Positions 1-12,254 are shown, counted from the stretch's first letter. The stretch: 64,000 bases of DNA from Chinchilla lanigera (GCF_000276665.1 NW_004955472.1:3910884-3974883), one strand, 5' to 3'. Numbers and translations are program-made. The notes: generated from the letters alone by a model not told the origin.

Positions 1-689
1 GACTTCTAGAAATATTATTTTGGCAAAATACTTTATAGAATTTTTGATTTAAATAAATTCAATACATACATAAAATCAAAGGTGTCCCAGGGACTCTCAA
101 GAACTCTACATAAACCAAGTGAAATTTTCATTCAGTGTGAAATTTTTACAGCTGGTTTTAGAAAAAAATGAGATTTCTTGAAAAATGGAACGTAATTTTC
201 AAGTTGAATCTAGACAAATTGCACTGAATATGTGTGCATGTGTATATTCATCTAGCAACAACAATAAATTGTCAAATAAATTCTTCATATTTTCAACTTC
301 AGTTGATACTTGTCAGGTAAAGTTTTACTTACACATTGTAGGCAGAAAAAGTATTTTTAAATATAGAAATATATACTTCTATTATCTGAGGTTTCCTCTT
401 GTTTGTTTATAAGGCAAAGAAGTGGTAAGGGTGCTCACACTTACTTGGCTTTCAAAGATCGGATTTCATTTATCAGGAAGATGTTTGCAGCTGGTCATGT
501 TTCTTAAGTGCTTCACAGGGGTCATGCCTCAAATAGTGATGGCATACATATTAGTATTGGACAAGCTCAGGTCAGTATTCACAATAATGGAGTAATTTGT
601 GAGTTTTTGTGAAAAGATGGATAGAAATAATGACAACATTTGGTAGTATTGTGAAATTTCAGAAAGAAGATTCTTGTTAAATAAAAGCT

Positions 690-835
690 TGTAAAAATGG
701 AAAAAGGAAGGGGATGAAGAGATGATGGAGAAAAAGAGGGAAGGAGAAGAAGATGAAAAAGGAATTAAGATGTGTTATGTTCGAGTCCCAACTTCACACC
801 AGGAATGTAAACATTATACAGGGTAAAACTATAGT
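690..835 (+). mobile_element. Possible LINE-1 3' end fragment (purine-rich tract plus tail)
   Basis: A purine-rich GGAAGGGGATGAAGAGATG-like tract is followed by a short segment that resembles the ends of similar tracts near 9.1, 26.1 and 59.9 kb: a GT-rich piece, then AGGAATGTAAACATTAT. The shared order suggests a common 3' end, most likely of a rodent L1. There is no clear poly(A) or target duplication, so this is tentative. Confidence 0.3.
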
Positions 836-1086
836 AAGAAAATATCCACTGTGTTAAAGACATTAATATTTCTTAGTCAAGTTTAAATTCAGAACATTCT
901 CTATAATTTTATAAAAAGGTATTTCAATGAAATCAGTACATAATGATAAAGTCTGTTGCCTAACATACAAGAATATAGCAGAGGAAGTTTGCTAGGAAAC
1001 ATTAAAAGAGCCACGTGGTTTATTTCAAGTGAAAGTATAACCACTGCAAAATAAATTGGTGCTTTTCTATGGTTACTTTCATGATT

Positions 1087-1178
1087 TTTTTTTTTTTCCC
1101 TCCGGCACCAGGAACCGATCTCACGACCTTGCGCTTGCCAGGCAGGTGCTTTGCCGCTGAGCTAAATCCCCAGCCCCC
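1087..1178 (-). mobile_element. ID SINE (tRNA-Ala derived), minus strand
   Basis: Reading the minus strand gives a GGGGGCTGGGGATTTAGCTC start, the GCCTGGCAAGCGCAAGG core, a CCGGAGGG-type end and an A tail (poly(T) on the plus strand). A perfect 12-bp target-site duplication, ACTTTCATGATT, lies at 1075-1086 and 1179-1190. This proves insertion by target-primed retrotransposition. The tRNA-like A and B boxes make up the internal Pol III promoter typical of the family; activity of this copy is unknown. Confidence 0.95.
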
Positions 1179-1190
1179 ACTTTCATGATT

Positions 1191-2959
1191 ATTGCTTTAG
1201 AAAATATGTCATTCAATTTATATTTTATGCTAACAATATTTAAAATAAAAGTGATAGTGTGTAACACAGTTTAAAATATATTTTCTTTGTTAAATAGAGT
1301 ACAGTATATTATATAGCTTTAACTACTTACTATTTTATTTGCATAAACATATCTATGTTTTATTGTCTAGTTATATTGCTTTAAATTCAAAACTGGCCAC
1401 TGAAATGGATGATCCTTCAAGAAATACCAACACTTGACTTAGATTTATGCATAATTTATGTCCATGAAGAAATATATTCATATGTATAATTTCATTTTAA
1501 CTCTTCTTCAGCAAATTAAACAAGGAAAATGAACTGCAGCACAGAAGATTGAAGATTCAACTACCCAAATGAAATAATGTATTTTTTAATAAATGCAAAT
1601 ATGTATCAAAGATGGAAGTGTTATACTTAGGATGTCAGCATACACATAAATGTTGTATAATATGGTCAGGGTGAGTGTGAGTGTTTGTACATGTGTACAT
1701 GAATTCATTAGATCAGTACTACGGACCAGTGTACTATGTACATGGTTATAAAACTAGCTTGAAACTTCTAGTAGTTAAAATGGAAAAAAGTAGGAAGGAA
1801 GAAATAAAATTAATTTTGATAACACATTTAGTTGGGACCAATCTACTTGAAATATTATTTCAACATGCAAGCGATGTGAACATTATTACTGAAACTTTAT
1901 TTCCATGCATATGAAAATTTCATGGCCCTTTTTCCGTTTGGACTAGCCACACTGTAAACACTTACGGGCTTCTTGGCCAGTGGCTTTTATTTGTCAACAC
2001 AGCTCTACACAAGGAAGGAAGCACTGCTCCCCCACAGCAGTCACAGCAGTGAGAGGAACCACAATAAATATTTGCCCATCATATCTGTATGTAGTTGGAA
2101 ACAGGAATTTTGAATTCATAAAAACTTGAAACCCTTGTAAATGTGTAATCTTTTCCTAGTTCTCTATTTATAAAATTAGACTCAACTGATATTTAAAGCT
2201 ATTAAAGCTTAAAAAGTAACTATGTCCTAATATATGTCATCATAGGTAAGACAACTCTTTGAAATTTATGCGCAAAATTTTGGAGCATTGAGCTAAAAAT
2301 AAAATCAGAAAGTTATGTCAATAGTTTATTGGCTTTAAGGTCTTGCAAAAATATTTTGTTTAAAAGACCTGTTTTAACCTGATTGGCAACTGCCTACATA
2401 AGGGGAATAAAACAAAATATTTTGGTCAATAGAATTCTTTAAAAAATGGCAAAACAATACAGTGGAAATAGCTTGATCTAGTCAGTTACACAGAAATAAA
2501 TTCTGATATTCTATTTTCCACTTACACGTTGGGCGATCTTGGTAACGTTACCTAGTTTCTATTAAACCCCAGTTTTCTCATCTCATGAGAACTTCTATTA
2601 CATAAGAAATCTCATTTTAATTTTTAAAATTAATAATAGTCATTAGTTAAATCAGGAAGTAAGCACTGAAAAAACAAAGTTGACTGAATCAAATTTTTAA
2701 AGTGTCATATTTAATACTTTCATTAAAATATTTGAAAATCTGAATAACTGTGATTAATTCATCTATTTTTTACATTATTCCTTGGAATTTACCTTATTCC
2801 ACAATAATGTTCTAGTGTGAATTTTAGTAAATTGTGCTTCTAAAGGAATGGATTCATTGCATCTGTTATAAAACTTAAAGTAGGTTTATACATAGTTTTA
2901 TTGCTTTTATAGCATTCATGCTACAGCAGTCAGTGTGTCTTTTTGCATTTCTGACACTG
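1191..2959. other. AT-rich stretch without an assigned feature
   Basis: About 1.8 kb of low-GC sequence. The only open frames are short (the longest is 77 codons at 1681-1914) and show no recognisable domain. No SINE or LTR signature was seen. It may hold decayed repeats too old to recognise by eye. Confidence 0.5.
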
Positions 2960-3830
2960 GTAATTCCCCATCTTTTTGGTGTTGTTCTTGGTTAACCTAG
3001 TTACTGGTTAATCAATTTAATGCATTTCTTCAATGAACCACTTTTGTTCATTGATTCTGTAGTTTTTCTGTGTCTAATTTATTTGCTTTTCCTTTATTTC
3101 TTATTATTTCTTTTATTCTGTTTGCTTTGAGCTTAAATTATTCATGACTGTTAGTTTTATAAACTGGAAGGTTAGATTATTGATTTGAGATCTTTTTTAA
3201 TGAAAGTACTTCACACTATACACAGCCTGCTAGCCGTTCACTTTACTATATCCCACATATCTTGAAAAGACATAATGTTATTTTAACTTAATTCAAAACG
3301 TTAATATGTCCTTTGGTTCTTCTTCATTTATGCAAATGAGCACAATATTTAGAGATAGTGAATAGAATTTTATAAAGATACTTAATGCAAAAATATTTCT
3401 GGATATTCTAGCAATCTTTCTGCTATTGACTTCTAATTTATTCCTATTGTGTTCTAAAAGCATTCATTATTTAATTTCCATTCTTTTGACTAGATAAAAT
3501 GCATTTTATGGATTGGTCTGTCTTTGTGAATGTTCTGTGTGAGCCTGAAAATCGTGTACTTTTATAAAATCTCTCCTTGTGCAATATTCAGTAACTGTCA
3601 AGGCAGACAAGCTGACTGATGGTGTTGTTCAGGCCAACTACGTCTTCACTGATTTCTGTGTGCTTCACCCATCATTGCTGAAAGAGGAATGTTATAAACT
3701 TTCATAGTGGATTTTGTTCTTTCTCCCTTCAGCTTTTACCTCACCGACTTTTGTGCTCTAGCGGTAGGTTCATGACTGAGGGTGTGGAGTTCACCTCTTC
3801 TGGCTCAGATTGAAATAAGAAGTTTAAAAA
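2960..3830 (-). mobile_element. LINE-1 ORF2 fragment, antisense, decayed
   Basis: The plus strand carries the antisense of L1 ORF2. One segment resembles the antisense of the familiar endonuclease/RT region: a 'TTTGTTCATTGATTCTGTAG' piece near 3045, then TTATTTCTTTTATTCTGTTT near 3105. A second is 'GGTCTGTCTTTGTGAATGTT' near 3515, followed by 'GACTGATGGTGTTGTTCAGG' near 3615. These occur in the order expected of one L1. The frame is broken by many stops and no long ORF survives, so it is an inert, 5'- and 3'-truncated copy. Boundaries are approximate. Confidence 0.75.
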
Positions 3831-4921
3831 CAGTCTTACCACTTATTGTATCATTTTTGTTCCTTTGACTTAAGTTTTCATTCAAAACTGGTGACATCTA
3901 AAAACAAACTGAGTGTACAGTTTATGGCATCGAAGTAAAGTATCAGAATTTACACGTTGGGCCCTGAATCTCTGCTTTTAACTAGTTCCCAAATTAACAT
4001 TCATATAATGAAGCAGCACTGCAATAGCTCGTGCTATCATTGAAGTGGCCGGTAGGCACAAACTGAGGACAACAATCTGCAGAAGACTCACTTTCAACCA
4101 CATGAATTAATTTCCAGTAAAAGAAAGTGTCAAGACATTTGTAAAAAAAGACAGAGATATAATCCCAAGGCTGTGACTATTCACTATCACAAGTATCTAC
4201 CTGTCCAGAGGGCCGAACCAGCACAAGAGAGTCATTTTATACCCACCTTACTAGGATAGAGTTCAAATACTTCCCAGAATAATCATTTAAATTGTAAATA
4301 AAATTTTACTTTGTGTTGATCAAGGACTAGCAAGTGGAGCAGAAGCATTATAATTTTAAGAATAAGGTATTAATTAGAGGAAATAGAATTCACATATGTC
4401 TAAGAGGAGCTTGGAAAGTTAAAGTCCGGAAGTTGTGGAAAAATAGGAAACAAATCAGCACTTTTCACCCCAAGATGTCAAGCAAGTCTGGTTCCTGAAT
4501 TGGTCTTGTAAATAAGAATCTCCTGGATATGTTGGAGGTCGTTTCCTCTCTGTCGTTTCTGCTTCTGTAGATGCCAGATAAGTAAATGGCAGTGGGCAGA
4601 GGGGCGCAGAAGGTCAGAGCAGTAAGAGCATCTGAAAAGAACTGTATGCAAAGGAGAAGACAGTAAAAGTGGAAAAGGATGCTACTGGACACCTCTGTCT
4701 GCCATCTTGCTTGACTGAATGTGAAGGCGGTAAGGCAGATTTCAGAAATGTTTCATTTGCAAATTCCTAATTTCATACACATTACTATAGTGATCACATT
4801 CAATCCAGACCCATACAAGGAAGGAGATTTTTATAAAATATAGTTCTTCAATTAAATAAGTTGACCGAGCGCAAACCACCGCGTACTAGTTATTTCCAGA
4901 TAGAAATTTAGACTACGTGAC
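3831..4921. other. Unassigned sequence
   Basis: About 1.1 kb with no recognised gene. The 4440-4730 part is less AT-rich and contains the short phrase CTGCCATCTTGCTTG, as seen in some LTRs, but I could not assign a family. The minus-strand open frame at 4465-4692 has no recognisable domain. Confidence 0.45.
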
Positions 4922-5284
4922 TGTAATGGTTGATACATTGTGTCAACTTGAAAAGTTTAGAAGTTTAACTCAGCAGGGGACTTGGGTCCTTACTTTGTAA
5001 CCATCTTGAGATTGTGTAAGAGGAGGACACGTAGATAGTGTGGGTACATAGCCAATACACAATATAAGAGGGGAAAAGGGCTTGTTCTTCTCCCCCTTTC
5101 GCTCTTGCTATTTTTACTCTCTTCTGCCACCTTGAACAGTTGCCCTCTGCCATGGAGCCCTGCCTTGGAGCCAGCTGATTATGGACAGAAACCTCCACAA
5201 ACTGTGCGCTAAATAGACCTTTCCTCCCTTAATTTTGAGTGTGAGGTGTTTTGTCTCAGCAACCAGAGAAAAATAACCAAGACC
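4922..5284 (+). mobile_element. Solo LTR, MaLR/ERVL-like, about 363 bp
   Basis: It starts TGTAATGGTTGATA and ends AAATAACCAAGACC. The last 130 bases (GATTATGGACAGAAACCTCC, then AATAGACCTTTCCTCCCTTAA) match the ends of the LTRs at 27.7 and, inverted, 23.8 kb. The flanks GTGAC (4917-4921) and ATGAC (5285-5289) look like a 5-bp target duplication with one change, the size expected for this class. No internal retroviral region is attached, so it is a solo LTR left by recombination. The start resembles the MLT2 type while the end is MaLR-like. It could carry old promoter or polyadenylation signals, but nothing shows use. Confidence 0.75.
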
Positions 5285-6574
5285 ATGACACTGTCTAATT
5301 TAGACTATGTAACACTTAAATAGTGGTGCAGCATGCAAAATTAGTACTCAAAGGACAATAAAAACCATCACTAACCATATCATAGTAATAGGAAGAATTT
5401 CTGCAAAGTTTGCTTCAGAAATAAAAAGAAAAATTAATCCTTTGCCAGCTCAGAATGGTCATGAAAGTTAAATAAAGCTAAATTCCTGTAAATCCTAAGT
5501 GCAAAGGCTTCATAAGAAGAAGTAAAGAGGCCAGGACTGGTAGTGAAAATGTAAGTCATGAGAAATGCAGAACACACACCCTTCGGTAAATCAAATTGGT
5601 TTTGCAAAAGACATTTTTACAGCAACCTCTATATCAGGAAAAGAAAAAGATAAAAGATAATGGAAGAAAGCTGGCAGACAGAGCAAACAGATGACGGAGA
5701 TTCCAAAATAGCTGTTTCCAGGAGAAGACAGGTGGAACACAGCTAAAATATACATTTTCAGTAATTTAATTTACACGTCAAGAAGCTCTCATACACAAAA
5801 ATTTAGAATTTAATATAATTCTTTCATAAATGAAAGACAATATAATGTAATTTGTAATGCAGGGGTGCCTTTATTGGATTCACATTCATCTAGGCGAGAT
5901 ATTCTTCTTGATAGAAACACTATGAATAAAAATAAACTGATATGAGGACATGGACAGTTACAGTGATTGAGAGTAATCAGATACATAATTTGTTCAAAAG
6001 ATGATAAATTAATAAATATGTGTTTATTATCTGAAGTTTAAAATAGAATGCTACTCAAATTTAATATGGAAGAAATCAGTTTCATAGTAAAGAAGGAAAA
6101 CAGCGTATACTGTAACGGGCACTATAGGGATCAAACAAAGATGAGGAGCAGGTTAGAAGCAAGAAGGCGCAGGCTGAGCCGGGTAGAGTCCAAGTTCTGT
6201 GAATGGGCCCCGGGGCTGTCAGGGCTGTGCTTCCCACCTCAGCCAAAGCCAGTCCGCAGCCCTCCTGTACACGGAGGCCTAGCTTCTGGGCCCGGTCACC
6301 CCGACGTGATGGACCCTAAAATCTGAAACAAAATCTGCACGGCAATCCTTTAAAAATTACTTCTGTACTACTGCTTCTCTGGAAGGATGCAGTAAATTTA
6401 AAACAAAGATCCACTGAGCATATGATGAAAAATAAAAATTTCAATGTAAGTCCTTGTAAATAAAGAGAGGTAAAGCAGAAAATTAGAAGTAACCCAAAAC
6501 AATAACAATGATATCTGATTCTGTGTATTGGGAGATTCAATGAAGACGTGAATTATTTATGCAGTGTATTCTTA
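5285..6574. other. Unassigned sequence with a GC-rich island
   Basis: Mostly AT-rich. Bases 6140-6320 are markedly GC-rich compared with their flanks and include GGGCCCCGGGGCTGTCAGGG; they lie in an open frame of 92 codons (6048-6326) whose product I do not recognise. The island may be a decayed LTR or a fragment of transposed exon. Confidence 0.4.
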
Positions 6575-6670
6575 GGCTGGGTGCTTAGCTCAGGGATAGG
6601 GCACTGGCCAAGCAGGCACAGGACCCTGGGTTTGACCTTCAGGATTGAAAACAAACAAAAAGCAAAAAGC
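6575..6670 (+). mobile_element. ID SINE, diverged
   Basis: GGCTGGGTGCTTAGCTCAGG followed by CCAAGCAGGCACAGGACCCT and an A-rich tail with AAACAAAC units follows the ID layout with many changes. A weak ATTCTTA duplication may flank it. This is an older copy than those near 8.3 or 10.6 kb. Confidence 0.75.
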
Positions 6671-7478
6671 AGCACAATTCTTAAAAGCTTTTCTTGCTGA
6701 AAAAGAAAAAAAAAATAGAAAAATTTCACAGTTAATTTAAAGCTTTATTAAAGTGTGTAAAAATACTAGTTATTGCTAAAGAATAAAGGAATTGTAACAT
6801 AATTTCAGCAGATCTCTCTTCCTGCTATGAAGAGACTAAGAGAAACATACAGAAACTTTAATATCATGGGGGCCACGTCAGGAACTTCGCCATCTAACGG
6901 ATGAGATTGTTAGAGACAGAATCAGAACTTACTGATACAAAGGTCTATAATTTTCCCAAACTGAAGCACTATTTTGGTGCCTATTGACACCCAAATGGAA
7001 TGCACTAGAAGTAATAACTCTTTATGTTAGCACGAAATGAAGCTTGAAGAACATCAAAGATAAGCAGCAATTTTGTCCAGTGGAGGCGACAGATTACCTA
7101 CAATGTTTACAACTCAACTGTTTTCATGATGAATATTACCTGTCAAAATATGATAAATTACATCCATACTCTAGATGTATACTTCATGTAGCAACTAAAA
7201 TTATTAAAGTAAGTGGTTTAGTGAATAAAATGCTAGGGAAATTGATTACGCACTTTGAACTAGTAATTCATTTTTTCAAATTGAACCTAGTACACAATTT
7301 CAATAATATTAAATATATGAATATGAAAACATAAAATGAAAAACAATACTGATTAGTACTTGCATATTTGTAGGTTGAAAAAAGATTTTATAAGTGTGAC
7401 ATATACTGGGTCATAAAAGATTGTGAAATTAAACATGAATTATTTTAAATTACAATCTTTATCAATAATAAAGGTGCT

Positions 7479-7643
7479 GGGGCTGGGGATTTAGCTCAGC
7501 GGCAAAGTGTCTGCCTGGCAAGNNNNNNNNNNNNNNNNNNNNNNNNNNNNNNNNNNNNNNNNNNNNNNNNNNNNNNNNNNNNNNNNNNNNNNNNNNNNNN
7601 NNNNNNNNNNNNNNNNNNNNNNAAAAAAAAAAAAAAAAAAAAA
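7479..7643 (+). mobile_element. ID SINE interrupted by an assembly gap
   Basis: The copy begins GGGGCTGGGGATTTAGCTCA and reads through GCCTGGCAAG before entering 100 Ns; poly(A) follows the gap. The missing part should be the 3' half of the ID and part of its tail, and may include other sequence, because an exactly 100-base run is often a placeholder length. Confidence 0.85.
7523..7622. other. Assembly gap, 100 N
   Basis: Exactly 100 undetermined bases. It starts within the conserved core of an ID SINE and ends in a homopolymer A tract, the kind of sequence that breaks short-read assemblies. The real length is unknown. Confidence 0.99.
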
Positions 7644-7871
7644 TCTACAGCATTGACAAATTATAGTTTATAGCACTTTTAAAAATGACTTAAAATATGT
7701 AAAATATAATTATCTATAAAGAAACATAGCACTTTGTTTATTGTAAAAATCGAAATGCAGTAACTGTTTGCAAATTAAAAATTGATTTATTTTTCATAGC
7801 GCACCTACTGAGATCTTTAAAACTCTTAGATGTGATGCGCTCCTAATTTCGTGAGATATGTAAGATATTGG

Positions 7872-8102
7872 CAGCGGTGCTGGCGAACCTACGGCACGCG
7901 CGTTGCCGCATGCAGGCACGGCCCTCTCCGTGAGATGGGCCAAGCTGTCCCAGCAGCCAAGCATCAGATAATAATTTTTTTTTCTGAACTAAAACCTAAG
8001 TGCTCTACTCAGGTTTAACTGCAGTACTGCCAATTTGTGGCAAATGAGTGTGTTTGGGCTTGCAGTTTGGGCACTTGTTCTCTGAAAGGTTTGCCACCCC
8101 TG
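7872..8102. mobile_element. Non-autonomous hAT-type DNA transposon
   Basis: The left end CAGCGGTGCTGGCGAACCT and the right end AGGTTTGCCACCCCTG are imperfect terminal inverted repeats that fit the CAGGGGTGGC(A/G)AACCT pattern of hAT/Charlie MITEs. The flanks (GATATTGG on the left, GATATAGA read from the last base on the right) fit an 8-bp target duplication with changes. The first 70 bases are GC- and CpG-rich (GGCACGCGCGTTGCCGCATG) in an AT-rich setting. It encodes no transposase and must have been moved in trans. I cannot name the exact family. Confidence 0.8.
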
Positions 8103-8281
8103 ATATAGAAAATACACCATGGAACATTTTCTCTTCTAGCAATTTAAGAATAAAATAAGAAAAATCTATGTAATAATAGATAGCTATCATATTAATACAT
8201 TATATTCCCTATTAAAATGTATACATATTTGGACCATATGAAAATTTATTTGACAATTTTGAACTTTAAAGTGACCCTTCA

Positions 8282-8366
8282 GGGCTGGGGATTTAGCTCA
8301 GCAGCACAGCGCCAGCCTGGCAAGCGCAAAGTCGTGAGTTCGATTCCTGGTACCAGAAGAAAAAAA
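8282..8366 (+). mobile_element. ID SINE with 14-bp target duplication
   Basis: GGGCTGGGGATTTAGCTCAG body with GCCTGGCAAGCGCAAAG core, a GGTACCAG end and an A tail. The perfect duplication AAAGTGACCCTTCA is at 8268-8281 and 8367-8380. The intact duplication suggests a fairly recent insertion. Confidence 0.95.
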
Positions 8367-8979
8367 AAAGTGACCCTTCATATGTTATAACAGATAAAAG
8401 TGCAATGTGCCTCATGAGGTATCTTTTAGAGAGTTGAAAGTGCCAATAGGTGTATTATGATAATATGACACATACACATGAGACACTGTGTTCTCTTCAA
8501 ATTGTGTCACTTATAATGCTTTAACATGAACATATGATAGTGATATAGCTTCAAATACAAAGTATGTATACAGTCTAAAAATGGTCTTTATAGCTTTACC
8601 TCTTTAGAGATGAATAGATTGTGCCATGTATCTGTTGTTCCTTGGGATTAAAGGGTAAATGTTTTGGAATCCTACGCCAGGCTGTGATTAGATATGACAT
8701 TGGCTTACCCAGTGAGTAGCCACACAAGATAGCTACTAAGCTCAGCTTAGAAAGCTCAAACTTCAGCCCATGAAAGATAAACATGAGGCATTCATAGGTG
8801 GTGGAGGCGATCTGGGACCATAATGTTCAGTGCAGTGAGTCAGACACTTATTTAAGTGAGTAATTGAATACTGCATGGCTCCTCTTTTTATTTCTTAAAG
8901 AAGAAATAAATATAAATAATATAAAGAAATAGTGCAAAATAGGAGATAGATGAATAGGAAGTAGGACGATGTTTCTCAA

Positions 8980-9215
8980 GGGATGGAGGAGCGAGGGGAG
9001 GGAAGGAAGGGGATGAGACAGAGCGGAAAGGGAACATGGTGGAGGGGGCCTCTGCAGCTAGGAAGGGCCCAAAGGATGGACGCTGTGGGATGGAGCGGGG
9101 TGGGAGGGGGGATGAACAAAGAAGGAGAAACATTAAGGTGTACTGTGTGCATGTACGAGTCCCTCACAATAACTGTAATCAGTGCATACTGCAAATGTGC
9201 TAATTTTTAACTTAA
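8980..9215 (+). mobile_element. Possible LINE-1 3' end (G/A-rich tract and terminal segment)
   Basis: A strongly purine-rich tract (8985-9120, with runs such as GGGGTGGGAGGGGGGATG) is followed by GTGTGCATGTACGAGTCCCT and ACTGTAATCAGTGCATACTG. The same order is seen near 0.8, 26.1 and 59.9 kb. L1 3' UTRs of many mammals hold such a G-rich tract. Small open frames on both strands here reflect the biased composition and are not genes. Confidence 0.45.
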
Positions 9216-10431
9216 CATTTTTAACTTAAAAATGACTAAAAACAGGACTGTGGTTGGTCCAGAGGCCCACTGGCATCCAACTAACATCTGTGAACATGAA
9301 ATGTCTTTGAGATAAAGTGTTTCAATGCACGTCAATCCCAGCCAGCTCTCAGATGCCTTCGGTGGCCCCTCTACCCCGCGTCCTGCGCTGATTGTCTTGG
9401 GACAGCCCCTGGTCGTGGGTACAGCTGCGCTCTGTCCAGTATGAGCCCACCAGCGGGCAGCCGTGGGCAGTGCTCTTCTACTCTTCCCCTACTGTCTGTA
9501 GGCCCAGTTTTCATGTGGAAATTGCTCATGAAATCAGTCAGCAATGAGCTAATTTGTAGAGTGAACACACAGAGTCATCAGCTGTGAGTGTGTTCTGCTG
9601 ACTATGGCAAGCGCTTCCTTTCTTTTCACTATTGTTTCCTTTCTGACAGAAGCGCTCCTTAGGTAGTGAGGTTTGCTAATCCTACTATGAGCGTGGTCTT
9701 TTCACATTCCCTGTGAGATCAGGAATTTCTAAATGAAGCAACTTTTACTAACTAATATAAATAATAGAGTCCCCCATCCTCATAGAAATACCCACCATCA
9801 TGTAAGATCTTTAAATGCTCATAAAGAATGAATCATGATTTTTCACTTATACCTACATATCCATTGTTTCATACTTAACTTAATGTCAATGAAATTTTTT
9901 TCAGTGCTCAAGGGATTAAGTAAACTATAGTTACAATAGATGGGGCCGTGCATATTTTTCAAAGAGAACAGTCTCTAGAAACATTGTAGACTTCTCACTG
10001 GCATGTTCCTGTAATAACACATTATTTTTTCATCACAGCCCATAATTTCAGGAGGACTTTTCTATTTAAAAATTAATACATGTTTGCAGTGTATGGTATA
10101 TGTGTAATATGTGTGATACATGATGTAATATAATATGATCCGTTTTGCGAGTAGATGTAGCATAAGAATTTATAATTGGAAATTATATAGATCTCTTCAT
10201 TCCTTCAAAAGTTAACCTCAGCTCATTTTTTTGTCATGGTTTAACCAAAACAAAATAAATTTTATCAACCCTGTGCCTCATAGGAAGTAACTTTAAGTGA
10301 TTCAATCTCGTATTTTTTATATGTTGGCTATTAGAAAACGATTTGCGTGTGTGGTTTAATGACTCTCCATTATTACTAAACTACGGGCTTTTGTTTGCGC
10401 GGGTGTGGCTTTTGGGCAGTCTTTTAAGGGC
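9216..10431. other. Unassigned sequence
   Basis: About 1.2 kb. Bases 9330-9500 are GC-richer (CCCGCGTCCTGCGCTGATTG) and could be an old LTR or MER-type repeat, but I could not match them. The rest is AT-rich with no recognised repeat or gene. Confidence 0.4.
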
Positions 10432-10563
10432 AGGCTCTCAGTATGCAGTTTAGGATGGTCTTTAGCTTACTATCTGTCCGAGGCTGCCTTCACACTTGGG
10501 GTGATCCCCCTGCTTCTGCCTCTGGAATCTGAGATTACAGGGGTGCGCCACAATGCCAGGCAA
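10432..10563 (-). mobile_element. B1 SINE, minus strand, diverged
   Basis: The plus strand shows the antisense order of B1: CTCAGTATGCAGTTTAGGAT, a GATCCCCCTGCTTCTGCCTC piece, then GAGATTACAGGGGTGCGCCA. This corresponds to a 7SL-derived B1 with its Pol III B box. No clear target duplication remains. Confidence 0.75.
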
Positions 10564-10625
10564 TACTACATCTCTGTAAAAAGTAAATAGGATGAATAAT
10601 TTGCACATTTCAAAGTTAATGGTGA

Positions 10626-10732
10626 GGGCTGGGGATTTAGCGCAGCGGCAAAAGCGCCTGCCTGGCAAGCGCAAGGTCGTGAGTTTGGTTCCCGGTACCG
10701 GAGAAACCGCCCCCCAACCAAAAAAAAAAAAA
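10626..10732 (+). mobile_element. ID SINE with 14-bp target duplication
   Basis: A near-consensus ID body (GGGCTGGGGATTTAGCGCAG, CCTGGCAAGCGCAAGGTCGT, CCCGGTACCGG) and A tail. The duplication AAAGTTAATGGTGA is perfect at 10612-10625 and 10733-10746. One of the youngest-looking copies in the window. Confidence 0.96.
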
Positions 10733-10746
10733 AAAGTTAATGGTGA

Positions 10747-12240
10747 ATTTGTGGAATTTTTTTGCTGTAGTCAGTTATCTAAGATGAAGTCTCTGAGCTT
10801 TTGAAATAACAATGGGTAAGAAATGTCTAATTCATAATATGATTTTTTTACTAAATTAGGGTCTAATGGTTCTCTTTAATGAATGAATGATTCTCATTTT
10901 TACTACTCTCATTTTTACAATGTATTAAAAGTTATTTTACTCAGTTAAAGCAACTGGAAATTCTGTTTTCCCTTGGCATATGGCACAGAAATAGTGAAAG
11001 ACCGCTTACTAGTTGAATTTGTTCTAAGGGATTTTGCAAGCCAAGGTTTCCTACAAAGAAACTCACGAAGAGTGCAGTGCTCATTACTGCCACTTCTGAA
11101 TTTCTAGTCAATGTGAAAATAAGCTATTTCCCTGCTGGGCCAGTATAATTTCAAGTCACTACAAACTGATGAGAGAGATGTAGCAAATTAAGAGAACTAT
11201 AGGCTCCTTTTCCTCCTGTGAATTTACGTGAAAAGGGGCAGTGATTCAGAATTTCACAGCAGTGACTTTTATTAGTGCAGAGAGTGAATCAGCACCTTTG
11301 TTCATAGACTGTCATGTCTCCACTCTGCTCTTAATTTTGATAGCTCAACTTTTAGTAGAATTTGCAGCGCTTCCTGTGAGATGTTAAGATTCTACTCTAA
11401 TGTTAAGTATCGTTATTTCAATTTTAAATTACTGCAGTGACATGATGATAATACTTTATCTACTTAGAATGGAAAGAAATTTGTACTAACCCATAACACA
11501 GGTTATAATGTCTAATGAATATGCACGAAGTGCACTCACATGTTTATGTGGGCTGTCTTTTTACATTTTGGAAATTAGGCCCCCCAAAAAAATGTTTATG
11601 TTCAAAGTTGATATTTGAACTGTCAATCAGCAGTCTGAAAGAAACAGTCAGATCTATAAAGACTGATCCAAAATCAGAAATGAAAAAGATACAAATCAAG
11701 TTTAAATCATCTAATAGAGTAGTGGATACACCGGGTAGGTATGAATATAAAGAGACTTCAAATTATCAAAATATCAATGAAAGGAAGTGTGATGTTTATA
11801 GAATGAACTTTGTCGTTTCAGAATGCGGAGTGGAGAGGCAGGATTCACAGAAATAAAGACGGCTAGGTGAGAAGGATCAGAGTCTCTGAATGGTGGGATC
11901 TTTGGTACTTGTACTTCTTTTGGCATTCAAGGGCTGTTGTGAAAGAAACCATCTCTTTTACCCAACTATAAAATCTACTGTTGAATTTGTTCATCATGGC
12001 CCCTCTGTTAGCCTTGTAAACATCTGTATGGTTTGCAAGAATATCCCTTCAGTTATTATGTAAAAGATTTCTTTCTTTCTTTTTGTGATTATTCTGTGTA
12101 AATGTTTATAATTTAAGAACAATTCACAAGACCAAATTATAACTTCATTCATTGTCCTTGGTGTTTTCACTTTACAACTCTCTGCTCTCCTTGTTATTTT
12201 TCTCTCTCTGGTTTAGTTGGTCATTATGTCTTTATTTTTT
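10747..12240. other. AT-rich stretch without assigned feature
   Basis: No known repeat recognised. An open frame of 113 codons at 11515-11856 begins near the phrase TGAATATGCACGAAG; its product has no domain I recognise and its composition is that of the surrounding noncoding DNA, so I do not call a gene. Confidence 0.45.
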
Positions 12241-12254
12241 AAGGTTCTTTTTTT

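Noticed and set aside
9000..9120. G-rich tract as a possible G-quadruplex promoter
   Set aside because: It fits the purine-rich 3' UTR tract of L1; no gene or CpG island adjoins it.
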